This document shows positions 11,748 through 23,976 of a stretch of 64,000 bases of DNA, one piece after another. The stretch is from contig NC_063435.1 in the NCBI RefSeq assembly GCF_020379485.1, positions 3,596,001-3,660,000 of the forward strand, given 5' to 3'. The translations under genes and the position numbers were made by a program. Numbering within the stretch: the stretch's first letter is position 1; each line of letters starts with the position of its first letter. The notes under the pieces are model-generated. The model saw only the letters and a program-made list of their open reading frames with translations. It did not search any database and had not been told where the DNA came from. This DNA comes from Brassica napus (Eukaryota; Streptophyta; Magnoliopsida; Brassicales; Brassicaceae).

Positions 11748-12015
11748 CTCCCTCCGTTTTTTAATATAAGTCGTTTTACAGCTATGCACATAGATTAAGA
11801 AAATCATTAATTTCTTATATTTTCTAAACAAAAACATCATTAATTATATACTTAACCATAACTCAACCAATAGAAAAATAGAAAATATATTATTATTGGT
11901 CAGACAATATTAGTTATTAATAAATACTACATAGAAAACCGAAAACCGAAAACGACATATAATTTGGAACAAAAAAGTTTCTCTAAAACGACTTATATTA
12001 AAAAAACGGAGGGAG
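11748..12015. mobile_element. Stowaway MITE with near-perfect inverted repeats
   Basis: The left end CTCCCTCCGTTTTTTAATAT is mirrored by the right end, whose inverse is CTCCCTCCGTTTTTTTAATA. TA duplications lie at 11746-11747 and 12016-12017. The 268-bp size and the ends are diagnostic of Tc1/mariner-derived Stowaway elements. Confidence 0.92.
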
Positions 12016-12017
12016 TA

Positions 12018-13652
12018 TTAACTAAATGAATAATAGATGATGTTAACAATTTAAAAATATATTAATAAATAACATAATTTATGGATTCAGATTCATTAAA
12101 ATACAATAGTTAATAACTCCCATTTATATTTTCTATGTTAGTTTTGTTGAAAGCCGTGCTCATATAATTGAACAGTTAAGTTCTTTTTTCAATAGTATGT
12201 CATTTGTCTTACAAAAAGTCCATGTGTATGTATATCTACCTAAAGTGTCTATACTTGCTTAAAAAAAGAACCCGATTAATGAATTAAGTTTTCTAAGCAA
12301 AAAATGTTTTTTTTTCTTTTGGGTCAAACAACTTTGTTAGGTAATGTTGGTGTGTGTGCAGTCTATTGCGATCAGAGTGGTTGATGCCATATTTACAGAT
12401 CTGTTGAGCCCATTGCTTGAAGATCATTTATATATTAAAGCGTAAGTCGTTTGGCGAATAAAATAATAACATGTGAAAACTAATACACAAATAATAAAAT
12501 TCTGACATCATATGTTTTACAAGTTAAAGAAAAAAACGTAAATGCAAAAATAAAATTGAAAGTCTATTAACTGGTTAATATTTATTTATTTTCTATGTAA
12601 AATACAAAACCTATTTTTTCTCAACTACACCCATAATCCCACTATCTTTGAAAATGTTTCTCATTTTTACTCGCAATCAGATATTGTAAAATTTTAAATC
12701 TACTAAAACGAATTTAAATCTACAAAAACTCTATTGTTTTCTCTTAAATTTCAAACTCTAACCAGATAAAGTGATCAACACTTCTAATGAATGTATCCGC
12801 ATCGCTAAATATACAAAAAAATCTAACCCACTCCAAAATAGTTTCTGGCCAACGAGAGCACAACAATCATCTTTGAAAAAGATTTCTTTCAATGAAATAA
12901 GAAAAGGAAGAACACAAATATAATGATTGATAGGCGTACTGCAAAATTGGGAGATGAAGGTTAAAGTCCAGGTTAGTGAAAAAAAAAATGTTCATACTCT
13001 CCAAAATATGTCAATAATATTTTCAAAATGAACTAAATCAATTCTCGATTTTCTGAAATATATTTATTTGGTGTCGTGGTGATGCTTCAGAGAAGGAGAG
13101 CAATAGAGTCTCTCCGTAAAGCACACATATAAAATCCCTAAGACACTTGAGAAGTATCGACTAGAAGAAAAAAAAAATTTTTGTAAGGATGACTAGAAAA
13201 CAACAAATAGGGTTTAAGAAATTCAGGTGGCAGAGAAAACGAAAAAAATTCAAGTCTGCCCTCTAGATCAAAACCAAACGAAAAAATTCAGGTCTGCTTA
13301 TAATCTTATAGGAATGTGGTGATATTACTTTTGTTAACTCCTCGAACAATATATATATATGTATACACATTTTTGCTTTTATATTTTATATTTTTAAATT
13401 TTGTTATGTATATATATATATATACACACTTTTGCTTTTGTATTTTATTTTTAGATTTTGTTATAAACAAAAATTTCTAGCAATTGTAGAAATCAAATAA
13501 AGAAATGTAAAAGAGTACAAAGAAAAAAAAATACATAATAGAAGAAGGAAACGATAAAAGATATTAACTTCAACCATCTACAAAATTAAAGATTGGTATT
13601 TTAATCATGGTTATGTTTTCCCTCAATTTGATTTTTCAAATGTAATAATATT
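12018..13652. other. AT-rich intergenic DNA with one exon-like patch
   Basis: No complete gene. A stretch at 12361-12441 follows a TGTGTGCAG acceptor-like sequence and stays open for 26 codons before a stop. The rest is AT-rich. Confidence 0.4.
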
Positions 13653-13653
13653 A

Positions 13654-15298
13654 CTAGATGATAACCCAGAAGCATGCGCGGGTGAGTTTTTATAATAATG
13701 TTTATTTATTAAATGGTTTTGACATTTTGCAACACTACAATTTTTATCGATTATAAAATGACGAATACAAATGTTGATCTCTTAGATATATTATCGTTGT
13801 TGAATAACTAACGTATTACATCTAATTTTAATTATTTTTAAGACTCTATATGCACAAAAAGAAATTAAGTTTTACGGCTGATACAAACCACCAAACCCAA
13901 ATAGGCAATATCAATTGTTAATGACGAAAAGGGATTAGGTTTTCTACTCTCGATTTGTTTACTATTTATTCTCCATAAATAATTTTATTTTCTACCTCTA
14001 TAAAATTGTGCTTTCGTTTCCGTCTTTGTTTCATTGATATGAGTTAAATTTCTTTTTTAAATTTTTTTTATGAATTTGGTGAATTACATAAGTGTCAATT
14101 TTAAAAAATAGACATTTGTAAAAGCTAGTTTCACTTTAGATACATATCTAAGAATAATTTTTTTAAAAAAAATCACCGACAAACTATATTAACATGTTAG
14201 TGTTCAAATCTAATATATCAAGTTGTTATAGAATATAAGTGCAGACTCGAAATATAAATGTATGTCTAGTATGTATTCACCAATTCGGTCTAAAAATCAT
14301 ATAATTCAAGAACAACAAAACAAATGACTTATTTCACCACTTCGGGTAATATCTGAATCTGAACGGGTAATATCCGAACCCAAATGGATATTTCAAGATA
14401 ACCAAACATAAGTATATTTAACCCTATATTTCTAGTTTATTTTCTCGCTTTATTCAAAATATTTGTAATAATGATGTTTATTGCTCAAAATTAGATAATC
14501 TACATGCAATTATGGATAAAATCATTTGCTAGTCACTTAAAATACATATCAAGCTCTTGTTTCTTGCATTAACAAAAGTTGCATCTAAAATTTCAAAATA
14601 ACTATTAAATTAGCGTCCTTCTAACCTATTAATAGTTTATTCTTTTAAAAATTAGAAAACAAGTTAAGTTAAAATATATTTTAAATACAAAAAATTAAAC
14701 AATAATTTATTTATTTTTTCTTCAAAATTTAAATATCTGAACCCAACCCAAAATATCTGAACCCGAACATAAAATACTCGAAATGTAGAAATATCTGAAT
14801 GGGTTCTATACTTTTATACTAAAATATTCGATACGAACCCAAACGCGTATCCGAACGTCCGCCCTACGATATTTGATCATCTGTATCTTGCTTGAACAAA
14901 AAAAATATTAAATCACTGTTCACAAAATTTTCAATGTGGGATTTTTACCATTTTTAGTAATTTATAGTTGTTTTTAAAAATTTAAAATATAGCATATAAG
15001 AAAAATATAATTTTTTTAATGTGATTGTTAAATTTCTTTTAATAGTATAAAATTAAAAAAAAAGAGAGAGGTTAGAAAAATTGTTATCAAATATATGTTA
15101 ACCATATTAGGGAATTTTCTAACTTTTATTTAAGGAAAGAAAAAATATTTTTGTACACTACTAATTATTAGTTTAATAAATTTCATAGTATATATTTATA
15201 CATACAACTTATTTTTCTAACAATTCTAAGAATCATTCTCGTGATGACACATGGCTACGGAAATATGTTGTAATGCTCTAGAATTAATATACAGGAGA
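13654..15298 (-). mobile_element. Helitron (non-autonomous)
   Basis: On the minus strand the 5' end is TCTCCTGTATATTAATTC at 15298 and the 3' end is CTAG at 13657-13654, preceded by a GC-rich imperfect hairpin (ACCC...GGGT). The host bases are A before TC and T after CTAG, as expected for Helitron insertion into AT. No Rep/helicase is encoded. The half near the 5' end resembles the same half of the element at 47690-48758. Confidence 0.75.
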
Positions 15299-15299
15299 T

Positions 15300-16278
15300 T
15301 TGGGTTTAGAAAAGCGATTAACATATAACTATTGGAGATATAAACAACAAGCTTTTAATTTTCTTTTAAAATTTACCGATAAATACCCTTCAAAATAACA
15401 TTTATTTTTTGTAACTTTTATAACCTCAAAGTAAGTATTTATTTTCATTGAAGATTACAAAACAATTAAGCACGGGCACGGGAAAGGGAAACAATACTAG
15501 TAAGAGAATAATTTACGAAATGGGACATAGTCCGTTAACCCAAATAGTTTGGGCCAATAAGAGATCCAATCATATGGGTCCACTCTGTCCTATGATGGGG
15601 CTCATCAGTACTTGTAGGGATAAAATGTGGATACCTGACCTAAGTGGAACCCATCATCATATCCCTTCATTATATATTCCTTTTTGTCAACAAACTGAAT
15701 GATTATCAGGTTTTTACTTGATGATGTCTCTGTGCCCCTCTCCTCCTTTGATCATATGCTTTCTCATGGTACTACGGTCTTGATTGTTGTAAACGCAGTT
15801 TTTGCGTTCGAATTTACATGAAAAATAAATACAAAACGGAAGGCTCTTCCTCGTTTGTATTTGCCGTTTCCGCTTTACGATTGATTGGCTTAGAAAAAGA
15901 ATATTCACTAAGGATTCACGAGAAAGCAAACAAACAATAATACATATGTAAATCTCCAACTAGGAGAACACAGAGGATTGGTCCTCGTCGATTAACATTG
16001 ATAACGACAACTCGAAGAGTATTGCTTAAGACTTAGCTAATCAATGTAGTTGACTGAACACTAATGTGTTGTTGCCGATTTACCATTTTTGTGTAAACGT
16101 CCGTGGCTCTCATGATTATACCTCCTACTCTCTCCTCAACCTTTTGTTTTCTTCTATGAACCAAAGTCAAACTAGTTTTTGGAACATATAGGCATTTTCA
16201 AGATTTTAACATCTATAACAATCAACTGTCATTGACATTGCATGAGAAAACGCAGTCATACTAGAAAATCTACATATG
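15300..16278. other. Intergenic DNA, partly less AT-rich
   Basis: The segment at 15460-15700 is less AT-rich and has an 84-codon open frame without recognisable homology. I see no splice or start context that supports a gene. Confidence 0.4.
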
Positions 16279-16905
16279 ATAGAAACAAAACTCCCAAGAG
16301 GATGACGCTAACTCGAGGATGCGCCTTTGGTGAAGAAGCTACTGGTTCATGTACCTATAAGTCGATCATATGGAATCAGTAGGTTAGACTAAGATTGGAC
16401 TCGGGAGTAGTTTTGTTTTTTCTCTTGCGTTAGTAGGTGTTGGTCGCACCATTAGGTCGATTGTAGGGGTTTAAGTTTCTGTTGGCGTTAGGAGTGAAGC
16501 TTTCAGATCAGTCGTGTTGAGTCCAACCAAGAGAAGCACCGAGAGGTGATGAGGCATTGGTCCGGTTCATCAATCAAATCCTTGGGAGACCGATGTCATT
16601 GTGTCAATATGGTAACTTGGCGAGTGATGAACACTATCTATCTACACTGCCTTCACTCCCTATGGTCCAAGTAGTTGTTAAGAGCCGGCTTTTCCTGTGT
16701 AGTGGGAAGAGTGTCGTGTTCATTGGGTGAAAATTGCAACAAAGGTTCAGATTGGTAGTGTAGGATCCAAGTAGTGATTCTAGATGATACTAATCTCTTT
16801 GTTGTAAGTGTGGTTGAAACACTGTGGGTGTAAAATCATTTGTACCCTTAATTGGTTAATGAAAAGTTGATGTTGAGTTAAAAAAAAAATAGAAACAAAA
16901 CTCCC
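16279..16905 (+). mobile_element. Poly(A) retroposon with perfect 17-bp target duplication
   Basis: ATAGAAACAAAACTCCC lies at 16279-16295 and 16889-16905. Between them are 593 bp of less AT-rich sequence ending in an A-run of about 8-9 bases. The structure is that of a 5'-truncated LINE or other sequence moved by LINE machinery. No long frame survives, and I do not recognise a reverse transcriptase domain. Confidence 0.85.
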
Positions 16906-17580
16906 CACGATTGAGACTGATCACAATACCTATATCATCACTTAGGTTTACATATGAACACTAAGTACCAATAAGCGACAAAATCTTAATCAACAAAATA
17001 AATTAGAAATTTACTGATTCGACCTACCTTAAAATTTAAATTACATGTTTACTAGGTGTTTTTCGACCTCATTATAAACATTATAAACATCTTATAATTA
17101 ATTATTAATGCATTCATTACTAATTTAAAGATTTTTCGACCTAATTATAAACATATAATCTATAAACCAATGTCATTTTTCGTAAATAGTTTAGCAAAAT
17201 TTTTACATATCTTAAAATTTTGTATACACAAATATATTATCTAAAATGAATAACGTAAAAAATATTGCTAAGAGAAAATCCAGCTTTGAAGGACGGCGGA
17301 TCAGAATTTAGTATAAACTAAACGCAAAATAATTTTCAGATATGTTGTTTCATGCATATATTAATTTTTTCAGTAACTAAATGCAAATACAATAAGATAA
17401 ATACATAATAAGAAAAGACAAATGCACATGACAATTTTAAACAAGTAATTAATTATAACATATAAACTATAAAATTATTGTATTTGAAATAGTTATATAA
17501 ATATTTTAAATATATGATTAACGTTAAAATGTATACTACCAATTATCTAAAATAAATATTTATGTATATGAATTGAAAAA

Positions 17581-17605
17581 GATACACGCGCGGATCAAGA
17601 TCTAG
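17581..17605 (+). mobile_element. Helitron 3' terminus
   Basis: The sequence GATACACGCGCGGATC can form an imperfect hairpin. It is followed shortly by CTAG (17602-17605) and a host T. I could not find the matching 5' TC end, so only the terminus is annotated. Confidence 0.5.
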
Positions 17606-18381
17606 TATATGTTTAAAAGCGAATTAAAACCTGCCACTTTGTAACAAAAGAAGAAAAATTTCCACTTGCTAATATGAAGAGGTGATGTGCCAAGATTTGA
17701 TGTATCAGCTACTTCACTGTATATTACTTTACTTTTTTTTATTTCAAAATAAAAAAGTAAAGTAAATCCATAATGAAGTTAAATTTTATTTTATTTTTAT
17801 TCTATTTTAGATTAAAATAATAATAAATAAAAACTAAAATTATTATTTTATTTATAAATTAATTTTATTTTTTAATCCATAACTATGAGTAGAAACTGAC
17901 GTCGGGTTAGAATATTTTTATTTCAAATTCTATTTTGCGAAAAAATGAAATAAAGTATTTTCTTATAAATGAAATAGAGTTGAAGATGAACAAAATAAAG
18001 ATCGTAATTTAGCTTTTACCTATGTCATCTGATGTGAAGATCGATCTGCAGTAGTTTTTGTATAAGAAATGGTCTGGTTTATCTGAAGATTAAATGCTAG
18101 TTACAGTTTCTGAATAGATAAGCCCACAAAGATTAAAAAACATAAATTTTATAAGGATCTTTATTTTGTCAGCATTTTAATAATCATCTATATCTCCAAA
18201 AACTTATAATAGACTTGGGCTTTATATTCGTGGGCCATTTGACCTTGTGGTGGAAGTACGTGTATATATGCACAATCATATTAGTTTACTAATAAGTGTG
18301 TCATACTACATCTTGAATTAAATAGACAAAATGATGATTAGTGACAATAACAGATGTGGACAGTTCATCTAACTTGAAGAG

Positions 18382-18420
<39 letters not shown>

Positions 18421-18805
18421 ACAAAACAAGACAGTTTACTTTTAGTCTAAACTCTTAAGAAATTTGAATCAGTAGTGACATAATGACGATACTAATAATA
18501 TGAATATCTATCTGGCTACACTAAACACTATTACTAGCCACTCCGCTAACCAATAACCAAAAACTTCGGTTCGGGGCAATCACGCTCGTTATTTTTATAG
18601 CTTTTTTCTAAATTCATTGAGATATTTTATTATGTTGATATATATATGTTTGTTGTCCTCATATTGCGTATGGCCTACACCCGGGCCGAAACGGTTGGCG
18701 TTTGATCAGAATACGACACCCAACTTGAGACTTCAGTAGTCATTACATTGACATTTTTGGGCCATTACGACCCCATTTCACATTTATGTTACAATTATAC
18801 AATGG

Positions 18806-18848
18806 TCAATGGTACTTTTATTTTGGTCAAACAATCAATGGTACTTTT
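18806..18848 (-). repeat. Micro-insertion TTTGACC, 14-bp duplication
   Basis: TCAATGGTACTTTT occurs on both sides of a 15-bp insert. On the minus strand the insert reads TTGTTTGACCAAAAT. Confidence 0.6.
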
Positions 18849-18909
18849 TATTTTCGAAATTCATGAGTCTCTATTTCTATTTTTTGTAAAAAAGATAAGG
18901 AGATATCTA

Positions 18910-19584
18910 TCTATTCTATTAAAATAGAATCATACTTTTTATCTACTTAAAAAATTGTCATTTAAGTTTTAGACATATTTACCATTCATTAGAAATTAAT
19001 TAAAGTTAACATCTCTTATAATTTGGTCATACAATATTTATCTCAAACAGTTTCCTAACATTAAGCTAATAATGTTAACAAAAACATAAATGATTCTTTG
19101 ATATCTTTCCAAAGTTTAAAAAACTCCCGAATAATAATATGACAAAATAACATTCTTTTGTTTCGTACACAAACAATATTACAAAATAAAAATATATATT
19201 TTTAACATCTGCTTAACCCTAAATTATTTACTAAACATATTTTAATAATATAAAACACAGTAATCAGTTATTTTAATTAAATTTGAACAAAAAAAACATT
19301 TCCACCATATTTTAATTATGCGGGGTATATTACAATTATACCATAATATCTAACCAAACATAACTTAATCTAATTTATTCAAAATAGCAAAATTTATAAA
19401 ATACCATTGATCATGAATTCTTAATTTAAAAGTAATTCATCTAAATGCTCTTATTTACTCAAAAACAACGAAATTTTACCTCAAAATTTATAAAATACTT
19501 TTAAATAATGAATGTTAATTTAAAGAACATAAAACATGAATATAAATGTATATAAATCCGTGCATAGCGCGGATTAAAATATAG
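18910..19584 (+). mobile_element. Helitron (short, non-autonomous)
   Basis: The 5' end TCTATTCTATTAAAATAG follows a host A. The 3' end has the hairpin ATCCGTGCATAGCGCGGAT and then ATAG with a host T, a one-base departure from CTAG. The element is 675 bp, AT-rich and non-coding. Confidence 0.75.
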
Positions 19585-20614
19585 TTTCAAAATTAAGTTG
19601 AGGATAAGATGATAGTATTAGTTGGAAAACTTTGATGAATACAACTTTTTAGTTTCATATACTGTACTCCGTATAAGGTAATTACAAACCTCTATAGATT
19701 ATTGGACATAAAGATAAACTCCAAAATTAATTTTGTTTTTAATTTGTGCTTGGATAATGACAAAATTCTACATTTTGGAAAGCATAATCTTCATATTCAC
19801 ATGAATTTTATGTCCCTTAATAACACAATAACCATTCACGTATTCGTTTGCTTAATTTAATAAACAATCCAATCTTAATTTAGATAAGAAGCTTATACTG
19901 ATCACTTTTCGACATTTCCCTTCTTAAAAAGAAGCAGACGAATTTGGTTGAGAATCATAAGTCGTAAAACCATAATTTAAATGTTGCAGTATAAATAAAT
20001 AAAAATTAAGAGAATAATTCTTAAGCAACAATGTCACTATCATGTATTCGTAGCCTCTGCTTTTTCTTTACCCACCACCAAACACATCAACCACCAAATA
20101 CCACCAGTATTTAAACTTTTTCACCTCACCCTAAATCTTAACTTCATAAACGAAAAGAGCAAATTAGCTCAATATACTGAAAAGAGTGAGATACCACTGA
20201 ATTGGGGGAAAATAGTAATGATGGAGGGGAGGAAAAAATTAAAGGGAAATAGAGTATAGAATGCAAATAGGGAGAAAGTTATGTGTAGGGAGTACAAATT
20301 CTCAAACGAAAATTCCAAAAATCTTGATTCCACATTTTATTTAGCATCAAATGAACAACTGACTCGTTGAATAAAACGATAATTTCTCCCGGAAAGTTTA
20401 TATATCTATTACTCAATACGCAAAATGTGATATTATCTCAATATTAAAAAATTACATGGGTAGATTCTAGGAAATTCGATAAATCGAGGGCATTTCTATA
20501 AATATTATATGCTCTCTCTCTCTCTCTCTCTCTCACGCGGTTACTTAAGAAACCAAGAGGAAACGATTGAAGTAAACCAAAAATAAAGGGACCTCCGGGA
20601 AAACTTTCGAAATA
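19585..20614. other. Intergenic DNA downstream of the S40 gene
   Basis: AT-rich, with a CT microsatellite at 20512-20534. The proximal part would hold the 3' UTR of the minus-strand S40 gene. Confidence 0.5.
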
Positions 20615-21115
20615 TCAATCCTGGAACCCAATCTTCTCAAAAATTGCATTTCGGACCCTACTCAGATCTCTCCCCTTCAACGTCCTCCCAACTCCTTCGT
20701 GCACCGAGAACGACGCCATCCTCGTCCTCGCCAGAAACTCGTGCGGCGGCAATCTCCCGCCGCTACCGTCCAACCACTCCTCTCCGTCTTCCGATTCTCC
20801 GTCGTCGTCCTCGATCCTCCTCCGACGGTTATCGCGGTGCTCCTCGCGGAGAATCTTCGACCAGTCCGGCACGTTTATCGGGAGCGATGTCGCGGCGGCG
20901 CCGGCGCACGAGGACGGCCGGTTCGACGGTGTTTTACCGGATCTGACGGATGCAGAGATTTTTTTCCGAGGCGAAGGGGAGTGGACGGAACCGGCGGATG
21001 AGTAGAGATCGGATTCGTCGAACTCGAGACCTGAATCGGTGGAGGCGAAGTAGGACTGATCGGTGCCGAGGAAGCGATAGCTTGGCCGAGCGTAGTAGCT
21101 TTTGCCGGTGGCCAT
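20615..21115 (-). CDS. S40-like senescence regulator (DUF584), 166 aa
   Basis: A single-exon gene for a small protein of the plant S40/DUF584 family, whose studied members are nuclear and linked to senescence and stress. Recognisable features are the N-terminal RFLGT-like box, a Ser-rich middle, the NVPDWSKIL motif (about residues 79-87), an acidic run (about 101-112) and the conserved C-terminal block LPPHEFLARTR...SFSVHEGVGRTLKGRDLSRVRNAIFEKIGF. The length fits the family. A TATA-like TGTATAAAAC lies about 90 bp upstream on the minus strand, near 21201-21210. GC content is far above the surroundings. By recalled synteny it matches At5g60680. Which S40 paralogue it is cannot be proved without alignment. 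Confidence 0.92.
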   Translation of the reverse strand: MATGKSYYARPSYRFLGTDQSYFASTDSGLEFDESDLYSSAGSVHSPSPRKKISASVRSGKTPSNRPSSCAGAAATSLPINVPDWSKILREEHRDNRRRRIEDDDGESEDGEEWLDGSGGRLPPHEFLARTRMASFSVHEGVGRTLKGRDLSRVRNAIFEKIGFQD

Positions 21116-21197
21116 TGAAGAAGAAGAAGAAAGTTTTAATAAAATTTAATATTTAGTTTTGGTTTTGGTGTGAGAAGAATTAGTCGTGAGGGGGTCT

Positions 21198-21212
21198 ATG
21201 GTTTTATACAGG
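21198..21212 (-). promoter_or_regulatory. TATA box of the S40-like gene
   Basis: CTGTATAAAACC on the minus strand sits about 90 bp ahead of the start codon at 21115. It is the best TATA match in the upstream region. Confidence 0.55.
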
Positions 21213-22230
21213 TTTTGGGGTGGATAAAATGGATAAGGTTACCTTCTCTCTCTCTTAACTTCTAGTTTCCGTCAGTGTGAAATTACATTACTACCCTTAG
21301 TTTTTAGATGAAATTAAATGAAGTGTCGATTAATGCCACGAGCTCAAAGGATTTTTAAGAGATTGCTCTTTTCGTGGGGGAGAATATTACATGTGTCGTA
21401 TTGGCATATTCTTACCACTTTGTTTTGCTTTTTTACTTTCTTTTTGTCGTCTGAAAAATATTTTTGCTAAAAATATAATACGTAATTACAGTTTCTTTTG
21501 TATTTACTTTATATTGAGTTCAATTTATATTTGGTACCTGATTATAAATTCTGCTTTATATAAAAAATTTCAAAAAGAAAATTACTATAAAGATTTTTTA
21601 TTTAGTGTGAATAAAACAGTATTTTATTTACGAGATAAATAAAACCAGTATATTCTTCTGAATATAGGTATATCCAAAATAATAGTATATACTAATTTAC
21701 ATAATTAGGAAATAAAATAATTGTAGTTTATATGATGTATATAAATCTCTTTCCTTCTTGTGTGTTTTCGACTAGACAAAGAAATATATTCATTTTTTGC
21801 AATAGTTTTTTTTGTAAATAGTTGAAAAGGAAATATATCCTTTGCAATTTTGTGAAGAAAACAAAAGAGACTACAAAAAAAGCTCTATAATAAAAAAAAG
21901 CTCTATAATAAGAAAGAGCAGTGACAGGGAATATTATGGTAGTTAAAAAATAATAATTTAAGCCTTATGTTACAAAAAAAAAAAAATATATCCTTGAGGC
22001 CCTCCACCGTGTGGAAACTTACGAGGTTGGTCGGTGTTAGCGGCGCGGAGAACCAGAACCGTCGAGGATTACATCATCACTCGTCAATTTAGCCGTTCCA
22101 CATTTGAATTTTATTTAATAACCTGTCTTGTTTTTCATACATCTGTATCCAATAACAATCTGCACAAAGCTTCTCTACTCGTACTTCCTCTCTGTTATTA
22201 GTTATTTAATTTATACTGTCTCTCTCCCTA

Positions 22231-22281
22231 TATAAATAGTTTCTTTTAATATTTTTTTTTGCTAAAGCTATAAATAGTTTC
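22231..22281 (-). repeat. Micro-insertion with 13-bp duplication
   Basis: TATAAATAGTTTC occurs at 22231-22243 and 22269-22281. The 25-bp insert contains a T-run, so it would be an A-run on the minus strand. Confidence 0.55.
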
Positions 22282-23024
22282 ATAATTTATACTGTCTCTC
22301 CCTATAAGTATTAAACTACTAAATTATGTGGACTATCAGATTTGGACCATGATCGCCTCGCTCTATTTCTTCATATTTTATAGAGTCTGACTGTCTGATA
22401 CGAACAGCAGACTCCAGAGTTCACACTAACAAAACATTGTAAACTAGGTTTTTCTTGTCCACGTAAATTAGGTTATTAATTCTGCTTAACTTAGAATTTT
22501 TATTTGGGTATAAACAATGTTATGTTGTACTATCGAAATCCGTAACTGAGAAAGCCCGTTACGCCAATGGTTATCACCAGAAAATGTTCTGCTATAACTT
22601 TTTTGCTGATAAAAAAGGAAGGAGATAAATTTTGTTGATATTAAATGAGTATTTATACAAATATACCTTCTCTAATTAAGCTAGTTTGCGTTTCTTATAA
22701 AAAAACATACTTATAAAAGAAACGGATCATGCCGGTACAAATCTGGTGTTTCTTATGCTACAAGAAAACAAAAGTAGGGGAATATTAGGTAGTATCAAGA
22801 AAACGAAAACGACTTATTTAAGGAAAAAAAAAGGAAATTACCATAAGATCTACAATCCGTTTTATTTTGAAATGATTATTACTATTATTTATATTTATAA
22901 GATGTGCTTTAAGAAGTTTATTAAAATAAGAAAGTATAGAATCTCTTCACATTTTTTTTTTAAAAAACACTCTTCAAACTATCTTATCATTTTTTTATTG
23001 TTGGAAAAAAAAATTAATTTAAAT

Positions 23025-23077
23025 AAAACACTCTTCAAACTCTTTTTTTTTTTTGAACGAAAACACTCTTCAAACTC
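23025..23077 (-). repeat. Micro-insertion with 18-bp duplication
   Basis: AAAACACTCTTCAAACTC lies on both sides of a T-run followed by GAACG (minus strand CGTTC then A-run). A third partial copy of the flank lies at about 22965-22981. Confidence 0.65.
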
Positions 23078-23204
23078 TTAAAATATCATTTCTGATAAAA
23101 TCATAACTTGGTCAAGTTTTTGTCGTGACTCGTGTGGGGCTGGATTCTCTTTCTCACGTCCCCAGTTCCGAAGACAAAGAGAGAGACAAAGCATAGTCTC
23201 TAAG

Positions 23205-23385
23205 ATCAAAACACGTGTCTTAAAAACCCCATCTTACTACACGTGGTGCCGCTTAGCGTGGATGGACGCCACGTGGGAGTAGGACCCACTCATTACTTGG
23301 ATCTAACGCGCTTATATCTCACCGGCTAGAAATTCACGTTTTTTATTTAAAGTCCTTTCGTTTTCTTCTCTCTCTCTCTTTCTCG
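23205..23385 (+). promoter_or_regulatory. Orphan promoter-like region with three G-boxes
   Basis: CACGTG occurs at 23212-23217, 23240-23245 and 23270-23275. A TATTTAAAG near 23344 and a CT-rich Y-patch up to 23383 follow. This is the order expected of a plant core promoter with ABRE/G-box control. The downstream sequence has no recognisable gene. Confidence 0.5.
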
Positions 23386-23424
23386 ATGTTCTCCCACGCG
23401 CGACAGACTCGTAACAGTTTGATT

Positions 23425-23482
23425 AAATATAATATCTCGATTTTGACCAAAAAAAAAAAAAAAAAAAATATAATATCTCGAT
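23425..23482 (+). repeat. Micro-insertion TTTGACC+A17, perfect 17-bp duplication
   Basis: AAATATAATATCTCGAT lies at 23425-23441 and 23466-23482. The 24-bp insert is TTTGACC followed by 17 A. It is one of the clearest examples of a near-total 5' truncation. Confidence 0.85.
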
Positions 23483-23578
23483 ATTTTCTCATCTCTTTGA
23501 GGTTCGTCTCGGTGTTTGAAAAATACCCGCGAGTGGGCTTTTTTTTAACTATTAGTTTCACATATTCGTCGAAAGTAG

Positions 23579-23677
23579 AACTTGCTTTATTTTATGTTTC
23601 CCCATTTTGTAGGTCCCACTTTACTTATTTTAAGTCGTTGTTCGAATAAAACTTGCTTTATTTTATGTTTCCCCATT
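23579..23677 (+). repeat. 28-bp direct repeat
   Basis: A 28-bp sequence beginning AACTTGCTTTATTTTATG occurs at 23579-23606 and 23650-23677, with 43 bp between and no A-run. Confidence 0.7.
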
Positions 23678-23976
23678 AGGTTTTTGTGTATATCCACATC
23701 TACACATTTGAAAACTATAGATTAGTGTTAATTTAAAAAATCATATGGTGATATTATTTGAGGTGTCACTTTCAGTATATATATTTTTGGGTAAATGTTA
23801 ACACTTTCCATGTATAAAACAATTGAAATCAAAAGATGGTTAGAACAAAACTGATGAAATCGTAATTCTAAAACTTAATTAACTCTCAAATGGTTCATAT
23901 TTGATGTGTCTTAGAAAATTAGGTTTATTTTCTACAACGTATAATGAATATTTGAGGATGTTTTGTTGGATGCTGA

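Larger units (their letters stand above)
16906..18909. other. AT-rich intergenic DNA with Helitron 3' end and TA microsatellite
   Basis: It contains a Helitron-type 3' terminus at 17581-17605, a TA microsatellite at 18386-18418 and a micro-insertion at 18806-18848. No gene was recognised. Confidence 0.5.
21213..23200. other. Intergenic DNA upstream of the S40 gene
   Basis: Mostly AT-rich. A patch at about 22005-22090 is less AT-rich and may be promoter sequence. Two insertion/duplication scars lie at 22231-22281 and 23025-23077. No gene was recognised. Confidence 0.45.

Noticed and set aside
12296..12330. Further TTTGACC-type micro-insertion
   Set aside because: A T-run followed by GGGTCAAAC is present, but no flanking duplication is detectable.
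15448..15702. 84-codon open frame
   Set aside because: It has no recognisable domain, no splice or promoter context and a low-complexity start. It is probably chance.
20644..21001. Antisense open frames over the S40 gene
   Set aside because: They are by-products of the GC-rich codons of the minus-strand gene and have no homology of their own.
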